Below, one piece after another: positions 10,184 to 22,974 of a stretch of 64,000 nt of DNA. The stretch is from contig JAKJXP020000113.1 in NCBI GenBank assembly GCA_022225965.2, forward strand, positions 62,001-126,000, read 5' to 3'. The DNA is from Diatrype stigma (Eukaryota > Ascomycota > Sordariomycetes > Xylariales > Diatrypaceae). Numbering within the stretch: position 1 is the stretch's first letter; each line of letters begins with the position of its first letter. The notes under the pieces were generated by a model. It was not told where the DNA came from and did not search any database. It saw nothing but the letters and a program-made list of their open reading frames with translations. Made by a program: the position numbers and the translations under genes.

Positions 10184-12330
10184 GACTGACTTCCTGGCTT
10201 GTCTGGTGATTGTGGCTAGAAGAAGTAGGGGCCGTTATGACGGGTAACCCTCGAGGTGATTGCTCGCTACCTAGGTTTCTTCTAATCGTGAAATGAGATT
10301 TCCTTTGGAGGAGCACCTACGTATTTCCCAGGTGTGCGGATAGAGAACCAGGTGCGAGTGCGAGTGCGAGTGCGAGTGCGATTGCGCTTATGAAGCAAGA
10401 GCACATGTATGTGTATGTCTCAACCATCTGCCTCCGGAATCCGGCGCCAAGCGGTGACTTAGAGCGAACACCGGGGCAATGTAAGAGGGGGTTGAGGGAA
10501 CTGAGGGGGTTCACGACCAGCATGCGAACTCCGGTCCTTTTGCGTTCTACTACAGCCAGCCAACCGGCCACACATATGAGTAACAGTAATTACTTACCTA
10601 GGTAGGTAGGCAGTAACCTGCACTTCTGGGGTACCGGTTTACCTAAGGAAATCACCCGACAATCGACCTAACAGTGGAAGAGCATCGTGGTTATTGTGGT
10701 TATTACTAGCGAATCATGACGTCAAATATGAATAGGGTTCATTTGATCTCTGTGGATGGATCAAAGTCTGCGAAGTTTCTTAGGGCAAGGCAATAGTCAA
10801 CCCAAGTTTTTTCCATTGACTGCAGGTGTGTATATCTAGAAAAGGCCAGACGTTCCGTTTATACCTAGGTATATGGTAGGTTCTGTAAGAGGCGACACCC
10901 TACAACGCGCTATGGTTCCCCATGGGGTCGATGTCAGGGGATAATATAGCGGCTATAGGGGTCCACTTAGACCCCATATGTACTGATTAGTGAAAGGTTC
11001 TACTGCTATATCAGGAGCCGCCCTCTCCCTTATAGGTTCCATAGGTTGACGTTGATTCTGCTTCCTTTCTACCCTCTACGGCCCCTACCTAGGAGCTGTC
11101 TATCAGTCTGGGCACCAATCCGCCTGGCAATCGATCAGTCATAATATCTGTAATAAGGGATGATGAGCTTATGTCGTCCCTTGCCGTGATCAATTACAAA
11201 GCCAAGGGACTTCAAGAGCAGCAGCATTATACCATCCGCAATCACTTTAAGGTCTAGATCATTCAAGCGCATGGAGGATATATAAGACCATAGTAGGAGA
11301 ACATACCAACAGAGCCCATCGTAGTAAGTAGATCTTGATAGGAAGTAGAATTAGTTCATGCCCAGAGCGTAGGTAATTAATGATCCCGGGTTAGCTTAGA
11401 AGACGATGATGGGCAGGCATATCAACATTGAACCACCCCCCTCCCCCCCCCCCCAATTACTTGTAGGGCCTACTACATCCAGAACTCGTGTTAAACACCA
11501 TGCCGTAGTTATACACCAGAAGGCTATGGGACGTGAACCAGAGTCTTTAGATACCGCGGCTGTCGATATAAGAACCCCACCCCCCTTTTGCTTTCGCCCA
11601 CGTTCGATGTGTTGGAAAATCGTGCCTCAACCGTGTGAGGCAATACTGTATTTGAGGAGTTGTATGCAGCATAACAGACCCTGCCTGTCGTGACTGGTTT
11701 CTTCTTATGTAGGCTTTCTAGATGTCCTTGAGGTGAGGTATGCTGTGACTCTATTGTATTGTACTTTTCAACTGTATAGTTACACGAGTCCTGGCCAATC
11801 CATAATCCTGAGCCAGTCGCCATACATTATCCTTGTCTTGTATCGAACACAGGCTCGACTGTCGCGTTATCTTTCGCCGGTGAGCTCGTTACACACCATA
11901 TTCCCACACTACTTACTTTCTTTCGACCACTTATCACCCCATTTCCTTCTCGAACTATTCTAGCTTCTTCTTCCACCCATATATCCAATCACACTTCCTT
12001 CGAATTATGCTCTCAAGTTTGGCTCGTATGAAGTACTTAATTCTATTTATCACGGCCCTACCCGTACCAGGCCGCATCTAGCCGTGAGCGGCTGGCTGTA
12101 CGAAACTCCCGGTTCCAAGGTTCCATCCATAGTCCGGCAAGGGATAAATAGCGGAGCCTAGTTATCTTATAGCTTATCTACATAGGAGATAGAGGATCAC
12201 CAACCACCACGATGGGACCAATCCGAGTCGTCTTGTGACCGACACTAGATAAAACAGCGCCACTAACCATTGCTGTTAACTAGTTTATTACGAGAACAAA
12301 TTTCAACAGCCCACAACAGGAAATGCGGCA
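10184..12330. other. Gene-free intergenic region
   Basis: No supported gene. Contains a (GTGCGA)n repeat near 10350-10383, several CCTAGG-centred palindromes (10599, 10864, 11089) and runs of C near 11437-11453. None of the short frames has a recognisable motif. Confidence 0.5.
10350..10383. repeat. (GTGCGA)5 microsatellite
   Basis: Five GTGCGA-like hexamers read directly, upstream of the SDR gene. Confidence 0.85.
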
Positions 12331-12425
12331 TCCGCATTGGTGTATCGGTAACATAATTCGCTTTCAATTCTTCTTCGAAGATATGAAGAGCCGAGTAGCG
12401 CGGGGTTCGACTCCCCGATGCGGAG
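12331..12425 (+). tRNA. tRNA-Glu(UUC) with a 24-nt intron
   Basis: The cloverleaf closes throughout. The acceptor TCCGCAT (12331-12337) pairs with ATGCGGA (12418-12424), with discriminator G12425. The D arm carries GGTAACAT. The anticodon stem ATTCG pairs with CGAGT, and the loop CTTTCA-C gives anticodon TTC. The T arm is CGGGG-TTCGACT-CCCCG (12401-12417). Between loop positions 37 and 38, the canonical tRNA intron site, lies a 24-nt insert at 12367-12390. Sequence and arms match eukaryotic nuclear tRNA-Glu. A T6 run follows as terminator. Confidence 0.93.
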
Positions 12426-12429
12426 CATC

Positions 12430-12435
12430 TTTTTT
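12430..12435 (+). terminator. Pol III oligo-T terminator of tRNA-Glu
   Basis: Six consecutive T five bases after the tRNA 3' end, the usual RNA polymerase III stop. A second T6 lies close behind (about 12440-12446). Confidence 0.85.
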
Positions 12436-14509
12436 GCTGTTTTTTCGTGTTTCTTTTTTCACTTTAGCTCCAGATGAGGTGTCCTTGCCTATCTCGAATA
12501 TTGATTCTCCTTTTCCATCTTTCCTCCTTTTCTGTTATAGTTACCTTACCTGCATCAAACGCTTGGTGCGTAGTAGTACAGATGGCAACCCCTAACAAAA
12601 CCCAATATTGCAATTATTGCAATTATTGATATGATTCATGAATCTCAAAAGAAAAAGCCAACAACGCCGAAACTTGACAGCATCCACTACCTACCTTATA
12701 GGTCTGACTAATCGTTTATACCTCCCAGACAAGATACACTGGGACCTTATTCCTTCCACCGGTTACTCCCTGGATGTTATGGTGTATAAGAGGTGCCGTG
12801 CGATGCATTCACTGAACCATCCTGTTTATCATACCTTACTTAACCTTCATGTGGTTGTAATTTGTAGTCTTTGCAAGATAATGAACTATCGTCTATGCAT
12901 CCCAAACGGTCCAGGAATGCCAATAATCTTACAGGTCGGTACTTACAGAAGAAAGAGGCCTGCCTGCGTTGGTCCCGAAACATTAGTCCACCCCTTAACA
13001 CGTATATATATATATATCCGCCGAATGTGCATATACGGGCATAGCTGCCATGCCCAAACATAAAAGACACATATATAGATGACTAAGCCACGTTAACGTG
13101 CATCTACAAGGCCTGGGTGACTCAAGCTATGCTGACTGACTCACAAGCACCATGCGAATGAACGACTATATCACAGGTAGGCAAAGCAAGACAAGAGACA
13201 GGACAGTATATGCACTAGATCATACCTGGAGGTTATTGACGTCGGGATATCAGATCATATCGAACCATCATAAGAGCCTAGCCTGGCAAACCCTGGACAA
13301 TATCTTCTGCGCATGGTAGGTGATGAGTGAGGCGCAGGATTGCGAAAGATACTGGCTATGATTTGTAGGGGGTGCAGGTCCTTGCAAGCTACCTCAAGAC
13401 AAGCCCGCTTGCTCTGGTTACGCCATGAGCATGCTATGCCATGCCATGCATACATACATATATGGTAGAGGTTCCCTGTCTGTTATGTGCATGATAGGCA
13501 ATGCAAGTATCAACCCAAGTCCCGATCAGAGTAAAAATAAAAAACAGAAAAGGAAGACACGAAAGCAAATCAAGCAGATCGATCAGAATCAGGTATCAAA
13601 TTTCGATACAGCATAAGCAGGTAACAACTCCTCTCTATCAGTACATCAAGACCAGAATAAAGGAACGAGAAAAAAATAACCACCTCGCCTTCCATCCCTT
13701 TGCCCCCTACCGCCGTAAGAGAAGTTGCCCTTCTTCGCCTCGCCCGCGCCGCTCTTTTTGGTGTTCCGCATGGAAGAAAACGAATAAAAACGAAACGCAA
13801 ATAAAATATCATGTTCACATCCCCGATGTCGCAAAGTTCGAGATCGCAGTAAAACCCTGCTTAAAATATGTATGTATGTATGCGTGCCTATCCTGTGTGC
13901 CTATCTGCCCAGCCGGAGCGACCGACGGGCCTCCGATAGGTATTAATGGATTTCCTGGCCTGGTTTGGCCTGACCCCGACGGCTCCTCGAGGATGTTGAG
14001 AAAAATGTGGATGGGTATTTGCCATCGATACGGGATATATGAGTTAAACCCAGAGCGCCACCAGGACCAATAGAAACGGCAAAGTGTGTAGACAGAATAA
14101 CGAAACGGCAGGATCTACGATAAAACTTGCAACGGCCAGCCCTCCACCCAGAAGGAGCGCAGAAATCAACCTTGCACCGATCGCAGTGTCCTGCGAAGAT
14201 GACCTAAGCAACGAAGCGGCGTATGTAAGACGGCCCGGGCCTTACGAGAGTGGTATGATGAGGAAAACGACAACTGCCAACGCCAGTCTAATAGAATAAC
14301 AATCCCATGTGAAACAGCTTTTGGATGATGGTGCCTGGTCTCTTGATCGCGTGACATACGTCGGGGATCATGACCATTAACGATATGCGAGGTGTAAGCA
14401 ACCGAGAAACGCCCAAACATGCGTAATAGAGATCCGGAATGGATTCCGAAGTAGGACCGATGGGCCCTGAGGCGCTGGATCCCGGGCGGGACAGAAATCA
14501 GGAAGATTC
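12436..14509. other. Intergenic between tRNA-Glu and the som1 3' end
   Basis: No supported gene. Includes a short (TA)n run near 13006-13018. The part near 14000-14500 is probably the 3' untranslated region of the minus-strand regulator gene. Confidence 0.5.
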
Positions 14510-17289
14510 CTAATCCGCAGTGATCTCGCCACCCGCGTCCATTGTAAAGGCTGGGTTGAAATCGAAGGCGCCAGGATCGCCATCCTCGTGCAGGAACGAG
14601 TCGAAGTCGAAGTCCTGAAGCACATTATCCGACGTCAACGGGTTGGCGAAGTCCATACCAGCGAAATCCTGCGATAAACATGTTAGCACGCGATAGGACG
14701 GAGAATAGGGCGGAAGACATACGATATTGCCAGGGTTGTCCATGCCCGTGAAGTTGATACCGTTCGGATCTGGATGCGCTTGAGGGGCAGCAACCGGTGC
14801 AGGAGCGGGTTGCGGAGCAGATGCCGGAGCGTTGGGTGCTTGTTGTGCCGTTCCGGCGTTGGGCCCGTTCTTGTTGAAACTCTGCGGGTTGACAGGGGTG
14901 ATCGGGGTGGCTGGCGTTGGAGGCTCCGGTTCTTGCGCCGTGTCCGAGGCCGGTGTCGCTCCCGTCGCCTGAGCCGTTTTCTTTTGAGCCGCCGCCTGAG
15001 ATATCACGTTAGTATGCTGCTGATAGTATTCCCTTCAAAGGGAAATAGGGAGCCGATATTTACCTTGGATTTGCTCTTGTTGTCCTTCTTCTTGGGGGCT
15101 GCCTTGTTCGACTGCTGCGGTGTAGGAGGAGCTGCAGTGCTCTGTGCTGGGGAGGATGGTTGTGTGCGGCCGGTAGCGGCGTTACCAGTTGCGGCAGGGG
15201 CCGATGGAGGGGGCATCGACCTCTGCTGCGGCGTTCCCTGTACCTGCTGCCCCTGAGGGCCCTGAGGCGCCATACCGTTACCGTTCGGAGGAGCGCCTTG
15301 CTGCCACTGCATCTGTGGACCACCTGGGCCGCCCTGCTGCGCCTGCTGCTGCTGTGCCTGCTGTCTCGCCATCATTTGCTGCTGGGTCATCTGGCCTTGG
15401 AATGGTTGGCCTGGATGGGAACTGGGAGGACGCATGCCACCGTTCATCTGGGCCGCTGCTACCATATTGCCTTCTATGCCGTTCATGTTCTTGAAGAAAT
15501 GCTGTTGCATTTCGGGGTTCATCTGGTTCGGCATAAAGTTGATCGGGTTGGGAGAACCGCGCGACTGAGCGCCTTCTGGCAGGGGCGACGGGATTCCGGC
15601 TGGGGGCATCTGGGGTGTACCGCGCTTCATCTGCTCAGAAGGATTGGGCGATGCCCCTGTCCGGTTCGCCTGGGGAGATGTGTCCTGGAACGGCTGTCCA
15701 TTGGGCCCGGGTGGTCCTCCTGGGCCTCCGGGGCCGCCTGGTCCACCTTCTCTCGGCATGTTGCCCATGTTATCCTGTTCCTGGCGAGCCATCATGAGAC
15801 GTTTCTTATTCTGCTGCTCCAGCAACATAAGCTGCATTTGATAGTCCTGGAGGGCGTGGTTGCTGCCACCTGCACCCTGGCCGTTGCCGCCAGGGCCAGG
15901 ACGCATACCACCCGGGCCGCCCATCTCGCCAGGGTTATAAAATGTACTGAGGGTGGAGCCATCGGGTCCTTGCGGCATCATAGGAGAGCCCTGAGCTTGC
16001 GGTCCAGCAGTATTGTGCATAGGCTTGTTGGGCATCTGTTGACCATGGTGCTGCTGCAGGTTGTGAGCATATGTCTGGATAGACTTAGCTTGAGCCTGGG
16101 GGGGTTGGTTCTGAAACGTCTGGAACTGCGCGGGGGAAAGATTAGTCGGATTGATGCCGTTGGTGAGAAGCATTTGATGGGCTTGCTGTTGGGCGCTGGT
16201 GTTGGGGGCGTTGCCCACCTGTTGCCCCGGCATGCCCTGTTGAGGCCGTTGTCCGTTGGGCATCATGCCACCGTGCTGAGGGTTGAAGGGCGTATTTGCA
16301 TCGAGACGTGGCCGTTTGCTGGGCGAGGGTGCGTTCTCCGCCGAGCCTGGAGAGCCGGGGCGGTTCTGGTTGGCATCCATATTCGAAGGGTCGCGCTGCA
16401 TCTGGTTCTTTGCTGCGGCGTGCTGGAGCATCTGGATGGCTTGCGGACTATAACCACAATAAACATGTTAATAAATGAGCCATAGCCAAGTATTGCCGCC
16501 GCACATCTCCATAAGCATCCGGAGTACTTACTTCTGGTTATTTGCCATGGCAGTCCTGGCAAGGTTGGGCTGCTTCCCATTCATCGGCATGCCGTTGGGC
16601 ATGCCCCGCATCATGGGATTCTGATTGAACATGGCGGCGCCATCTGGTCGCATCGATCGCAGCAATTCTTGCTGCTGGTTCTGTTTCGTGCGCGATTGTT
16701 GCTAGAAGGAATTTCCGTTAGCACTGGAGCCAGACGATCGCCTTTTGGAGCAGAGAGCACGATGCTGGTGCTGGTACTGGCACTGGTGCTAGCTTACCTG
16801 TGTGAAGTTGACGTATTGATTGATGTGGGGGTTCATATTTCCATGCGCCGTCTTGTTACGTTGTGCTGACATTATATCCCAAAACAGGCAGAACCACTCG
16901 TACAGGAAAGATCCATTGGAGTGGGATGGTATGTTGGGAAGAGGCAGATCGGCGGGCCGTTCCCCTTTCAGATCATCCTTGCTGTCCGTGTCCATCGGAT
17001 CGTCACCGACACCATTGCCCATGGTGTTGCCGTTCTCGTCGCGACGGTGGCCGGGGCTGTCCTTTACTACGTTGATAGTCTGCTCGCTGGAGAGCATAGC
17101 ACGCGCGCAACCGTACATGCCTTCGCGGAGAAAGAAGTCGTAGATGTATGTATTTAACATGGTGCGACCGTCAGTCTGGCCGGCGGGCGCGGTGAGTGAG
17201 TGGTTGGGCATCATAGCAATGTGCCCACCACCGCCCCCGACAGGGCCACCAGTCATGGGGTTTATACCGCCCATGTTGACGTTGTTCAT
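14510..17289 (-). CDS. som1: LisH/LUFS-domain transcriptional regulator, Som1/SomA (Flo8-like)
   Basis: Five exons, 825 codons: 17289-16798, 16701-16532, 16447-15064, 14995-14723 and 14668-14510. The introns (96, 84, 68 and 54 nt) all have GT..AG ends; three have CTAAC branch sites and the second has ATTAAC. The LisH/LUFS region lies at about residues 44-145, with LNTYIYDFFLREGMYG and, after an acidic spacer, SFLYEWFCLFWDIM. Then comes a long Gln/Pro/Met/Gly-rich low-complexity middle with AAPKKKDNKSKSK just before exon 4, and a conserved acidic, Phe/Asp-rich tail (FDFDSFLHEDGDP). This architecture is that of fungal Flo8/Som1/SomA, nuclear co-regulators acting with a Ptab/LDB1-type partner downstream of cAMP-PKA in adhesion, development and virulence. 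The symbol is assigned by architecture only. About 5.7 kb upstream is gene-free, consistent with a large regulatory region. Confidence 0.88.
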
Positions 17290-17956
17290 ATTGCCGAAGA
17301 TGGTCGACAGACTAAGTCTGCCTGGTACCCGGACTGTTCAATCACGATGAAGTAGTTTCGCGGATGACAGAGCGTTACCGCTGGACGGGGCCGCGCTTGG
17401 GGGTATGGGGTGACGAGGCGGGACGACGTGACCTTATTTGGAAGCCAGTTTCGGATCTTCGGTGAAAGGTGGCGGATAGCGTGTTTATTTGGGACGACGA
17501 TGAAGATCCAGCAAACTTAGGCTGCTTTTGACTCCTTCAACTTCTTTGCAGATTAGTTAGTGACACGTAAAACCATATCGCATAATGACCAGGTGAGGTC
17601 GACAAAAGAAGGATATGAATAGCCAATAGCAAGAGCAAGACTACGGGTAGGCGGTGATATGAGATAGAAGTGGAAGCGGGAGTGGAAGCGGATGCGGCAT
17701 GCGGATTGCGGATTGCGATGCGCTTAGGGGGGAATGAGCGAGTTGCGTGAGAAAGTGGATGATGAATAGTAACTCCAGACAAGCAACACGGATTTTTCTT
17801 GGTAAGAGGTGGATAGTAGGGGAAAGACCATAGAGTGAAGAGGTTAAGAGGGTAGAGGATGGAGGATTAGAGAATAAGAGGTGCGTGCGGTGCGTGTTAG
17901 AGTTAGGCTCGGTCGGGGATAAGACGCTTCTTTTTTTGACTAATTGCCCCAGGCCT

Positions 17957-18035
17957 AGCAGCCCAGCGCTCAGCGCCCGGCACCCAGCGCCCGGCACCCA
18001 GCGTCCAGCACCCAGCGTCCAGCGTCCAGCGTCCA
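17957..18035. repeat. Minisatellite, unit about CAGCGYCCAG
   Basis: About eight degenerate tandem copies of CAGCG(C/T)CC(A/G)G(CAC) read directly. Confidence 0.8.
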
Positions 18036-18671
18036 GGTAGGTAGGGAACATGAGAGGCCCAGCGCTGGCTGTTAGGTACCTCCATCACTCAAGAGGGAAA
18101 GGCGACAGACGGACTGCAGGCAGCCCGCCCGTCTATCAGCCCATCAGCCCATTCAAGCAATTAAAGCACCGTCGATTAAGCGGCTGGACCTGCCCCAACA
18201 TCGCCTCTCCTCAAAAATGCTACCGCGATTTATACCACGGGGAATCAAAAATACCAAGCGAGAAAAAAGAAAGACACGAAGAAAAAAATAAGAAAAGAAA
18301 AGAAAAGAAAAGAAAACGGATGGAGCTAACTAACCAATGTATCAATCACACAGACAATATTGTCCGATGCACTAGGATTTGTATGCAGCAACGACAAAAG
18401 TATATGTCGGATCGTACGTATATCGTGCCTAGGCCGAGTGGATGAAGAAAAGTCAAGGATGACAAAGATTGCAGTTTGGGGGACGGGGGTCGCCAGTTAC
18501 TAAGAGATGACTGAATGGAGAATGGGAATTTGGAAAGGTTGGGCCGGGGGTGGGAGGTCGTGAGAATTGTGGGAATTGTGGACTGTAAATGATTTGATAG
18601 TGAAGGCGATAGCGATAGAGATACAGATAGGCGGCCGAGGCGGAGGGTGGTTCGTGCTCCTATTAATCCCG

Positions 18672-18755
18672 GGAGTGAGCGTGAGCGTGAGCTTGAGCCT
18701 GAGAGTGAGCCTGAGAGGGACAGTGACAGTGACAGTGAGAGTGAGAGTAACAGCG
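18672..18755. repeat. Degenerate (GTGAGC)n/(GTGACA)n repeat
   Basis: Hexanucleotide array with drifting units, read directly. Confidence 0.8.
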
Positions 18756-19860
18756 AGAATAAGCCAAAGCTAGGATTAAAGCTGGAGCTGGAGCGTAATG
18801 GTAAGTGTAATAAACAAGCAAGCAAGCGCGGTCGGCACCGCGAGCACAACTTGGACGGACGGTTCTTATAACAGTCAGAAAGAGGAACACCGGCTGGAAC
18901 GACTGAGACGTTCACTCAAGGCGCGATGCGATACGACGGCCGTGAACTCTCGACTCCAGGCTGGACTTCGTGACAGCTAATGATTCGCCCACAAAAGCTA
19001 AAGTGGGTGCAGATAGCAGCTAGTAGGGAAGTAAGTAAGCAAATAGTCAGTCGTTGGGAATAGGATAACAGTATAACAGCGTAGCAGCATAGCAGCATAG
19101 CAGCACGGTCAAATAATCAAATGGGTCAGAAAAACTGGGATATAACAGATGAATCGTGATGATAGCGCTTGGAGTTCGGTCTCGGGCTCAGTCTCAGTCT
19201 GGCATCGGACAAAAACAGAGCCTGGGGAGTTGCAGGTGATACTGCTGGCAGCCTTTCCAGAAAACCATTCAATTGTCCGGGGCTGGGGTAGACGAGACGC
19301 CTTCCTGGCTTGGTGTATGTAGCACAGGACCACTGTATGTAGTCTACATATGTGGTATGTATGTGGGTATGTATGTAGGTATGTATGTAGAGTTGGGAAT
19401 AGGTGCGTACAGGAAGGAGGGAGGCAGATAGGAGGCAGATGAATACCTATAGGTAGTAGGTAATGCGCATTAGGCAGTGTGCCTCAGCAGTAGCAGAATA
19501 ACGGTAAAAGCAATGACAGTGATACAGACAGTTAGATGGTATGATTTGGTGGCAGCTTGCGAGCACCGGCGGCGGCGACAGGGCCAATAGCTGCAACAGT
19601 AACAGCAGCGGCAACGGACGAGCAATTGTCCTGATTCTAACATAAAGTGGGATGATTCTTTGACGACGAGCAGTAGCAGCAAGCACCTGATAGCTTGGAA
19701 GAGTCGAATGACTTTTTGGTCCGAACGGCACACAGTACTCACTCATCCCAAATCCATTTCAGAGACCAGGTACGACTAAACTTGGGACTAAGTTACTGTT
19801 CCTGTTCCTGATCCTCCTAACCGCAAAGTTTGCAAAGTTTAAAGAAACAAGGTGTTAGAA

Positions 19861-19888
19861 GCTGCTGCTGCTGCTGCTGCTGCTGCTA
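19861..19888. repeat. (GCT)9 trinucleotide repeat
   Basis: Nine GCT units read directly; no supported coding frame contains them. Confidence 0.85.
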
Positions 19889-21973
19889 CCAAACTGCCTG
19901 GCCAGACAGTAAAGGGCCAAAACGGCAAGCCGCAAGTGAAGGGAATTGGTATCAAAGAAAAGGAGAATATGTATAAGTACCTTGTTGAATAATGTCTTGG
20001 AAAGGCAGGACGGGACAGGTTGGTTTTACGCCCGATAGACCTACATACATACGTACCTAGAGGCAGGTATGCATACAAAGTCAAAGCACTTAAAAAGGCG
20101 ATGAAAATGCGCAGGACTAGAACCCTGTGGTCCCTGAAGAAGCGAGCCAGCGTAACGAGCGGAAGAGTCAACCAACGTTGAATGTTGAAGTTAGAGGTTG
20201 AGGTGGAAGTCAAAGTCGAGGCTCCGATGACGAGGACTTCCCTTCTGATACTCCAGGCCGGGATTGGATCGGGGCTGGGCTAGGAGACTTGGCTGGCTGG
20301 CTGTTGTCTCGCCTCGTCGTGGTGGGTTTGGAAAAGAAATATAAAAATAAGGGTACGAAATAGAGGTAGATCGGGTGGTGTCAGGCGGGTCCTAGGGTGG
20401 TTTTTTTACCTGCCGGGCAAGAAGTGGAAGGGTCGCGGCAGCGCTTCTGTGCTGGAAAGGCTAGCGCGTTATCGTCTTATCCCGCGGCTGGGGACCAATT
20501 AAGCGAACTAGGAATCGCGAGGAGGGACTGCGACGTTAGGGACATTCGAGGTGTCCAGAAGAATGCGCGATACGCGTGAGGGGAGTAGTAGTTAAAGTAG
20601 TAGTAGTGGCAGAAGTTTGGAGACACAAGAAAATCTCCAGGCACCACGCAGAAGCCAGACAAGACAGCAACAACAGATGCAGATGCAGATGGGGGAGAAG
20701 GAGAAGGAGTGAGGAGAGGCGTTTTGATCTGGCCAGTATAAGAGGCCGACTTGAAGGCAGAGAAGCGAGAGCAGAGCGAGCACGTAGGTCTCTCTGCCAC
20801 TCTTCAGAACTGGGGGATCGTCGAGGTCCTTGAGACAAGCATCAGTGGGATATTTGTGGGTCAGGGCTCCGATGCAGGCGTAGATATAGGAACGAGTGGG
20901 CTTGTAGTTTTTGTAGCTTTAACAGGTGTAAGAGATGGTGGTTTGGGTGGTAAATGACTCAAAGTGAGGAGGTAGTGCCATGCGTATATGTGAGACTGGA
21001 CCCCACACTGGAGGGTCTTGGCGGACATACCCCAATTTCATAACGAATGTATCAGCCTAACTTTGCCTTAACTCTATCATCAGTCGCGTCTCTGGTCGCT
21101 CTATACATCTTGATGCTGCTGAAATGTCGGCATTCTCACGAGTTTCTGCTTAATGAGGGGCTTACAGCAATTTCGAGAGCTTACACCATGAGTTCATGTC
21201 TTCATCATGCTATGGGATGTCAGCGGACAAGCTGGGTCGAGGGATATCAAATTTATATTGAAGGTTTGACGTGTTATAGCTGTTAGCTGCAGGCTGATGC
21301 TGCGGTACATGGCGGTTGGAATAACGTGTATCCGGTATCTCACGTTGATCCAGCTAAGAGTTTAGACCGTACCTAGGTACCTACCATATAGATGTAAATA
21401 GGTACAATACCTACAAGATATTATACATATGCCTACTGTTGTATATGTGACAAACCTTGAAGACCCGAAGGCGATGAGGATTCATGGTGAAAGATGGACG
21501 ATAGTAGCTAGGGCCAGAACAACTTTGCTGGATGCTTTATATACTGCCATATGCGTTCACATCTCCTTAGCATGATACCTAGTAACCTTGCCCACCACTA
21601 TAGCTATGGATGTGTGCATACACACATACATTATACATACATACATGCACTGACGTTCCATCATAAACGTTAAAGAGGTACATACATATGTGGTGTAAGT
21701 CGCGGATCTGGAGGTGTCATCATTGCGCTAACCGGCTGGTGCTATCCATTAATAACTCCCACTGCGGCTGCAGACTTCAGCCAGCGCCAGAGACACGGCG
21801 CCTGGGCGCCCGCCCACCACCCATCGCCCATCGTCCCGTCACCCTACTCGCATTTGTATTCGTTTCCTCTGTGGATATGAAGGACTTTGTAGTGGCCCAT
21901 TCCCGAGATGCCATCCTGTTTTAGACATCCTGTACGTACGAATGTGTGTATGCGTTTATCTATGTGCACAATA

Positions 21974-22010
21974 CGATGCGATGCGATGCGATGCGATGCG
22001 ATGCGATGCT
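21974..22010. repeat. (GATGC)7 pentanucleotide repeat
   Basis: Seven consecutive GATGC units (ACGATGC register) read directly. Confidence 0.9.
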
Positions 22011-22682
22011 ACTTGGCAAGTTAGGTATCGAGATATACAGATTTGCATCGCGGCGCGCGGGAGGCCCTGTCAGCGGTTGCGCCTAGAGGGCCGAATTCTT
22101 GGGATAGCCTCATTGGCCCAAGTGCATTAGCATCGCATCACTGCGCTTATTCTTATTTTTCTCGATCGGGCTCTCTTCTTCGCTTCTTCTCTTCTTCTTT
22201 CTTCTCTTGTTTGATCTTCCTCGCCACGTGGATGTACAAGCAAGCCCTTAAAAAGCCCTCGGCCTCTTTGCCCATCTTGAGCCGACCTGATCCCGGTGAT
22301 GTCCGCGGTACCTATGAGAGCCGAAAACTCACCGTAGGGGTCTTGTCTTCGGTGAATCCACGTGCTTGTTAAGAGGGTACCTCACTAGCGTTTAGTTGGT
22401 ACTAGAAATGATATCATTTGCGACAGGTGGATATTCAATTTCGTTCGGATGTTGGTGATAGCGTCGACGCGACGGCGCGCGCTTGCGGTACTTACGCGAT
22501 TAATACACCTAAGTAGGTAATGAACAACCTAGGTTAAATAGGGCAGGTCCCCATAGCGCATGGCATGCAGATAGCAAGTGATAGGTAACTCCACCGTCTC
22601 TGGGTTGGAGGGTTAGATTTAACTTCCGGTGTTAACAGGTCCAGTGTTCACAGGTCCAACTGTACGGTCTCGGTTATAATAA

Positions 22683-22700
22683 CGGCGGCGGCGGCGGCGG
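22683..22700. repeat. (CGG)n trinucleotide repeat
   Basis: Six CGG units read directly, 275 bases before the AT-rich boundary. Confidence 0.85.
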
Positions 22701-22974
22701 ACAGGCAAAGTCTTAACATTGTACAAGTAAGGGGTTTAGCATCTGCTCATAGCGCTTAGCTAACTCGAGGTTGCTGAGATCCAGGGGTCTTAACATGTTG
22801 ACATGCCGTAGCTAACTAGGTATCAGTATACTCGTACACCTGACCTATATACCGCGGCCGTGGCACGCTAGATGATCCAAGATTGAATGCAGGTACCATG
22901 CAACAGCGCGAGACTTACCTATATACGACATACCAGCCTACCTACTCCAGAGCAAGCAAGGCAGATTTATATCG

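Larger units (their letters stand above)
17290..22974. other. Gene-free 5' flank of som1, microsatellite-rich
   Basis: No supported gene in 5.7 kb up to the AT-rich boundary. Purine-rich tracts, minisatellites and microsatellites fill the som1-proximal 3 kb. This part probably includes the som1 leader and promoter. The open frames here translate simple repeats. Confidence 0.5.

Noticed and set aside
15160..16485. 441-codon plus-strand frame opposite som1
   Set aside because: Antisense shadow of the GC-rich, low-complexity som1 exon 3.
18346..18915. 189-codon Ser/Leu-rich minus-strand frame
   Set aside because: Translation of the degenerate GTGAGC repeat.
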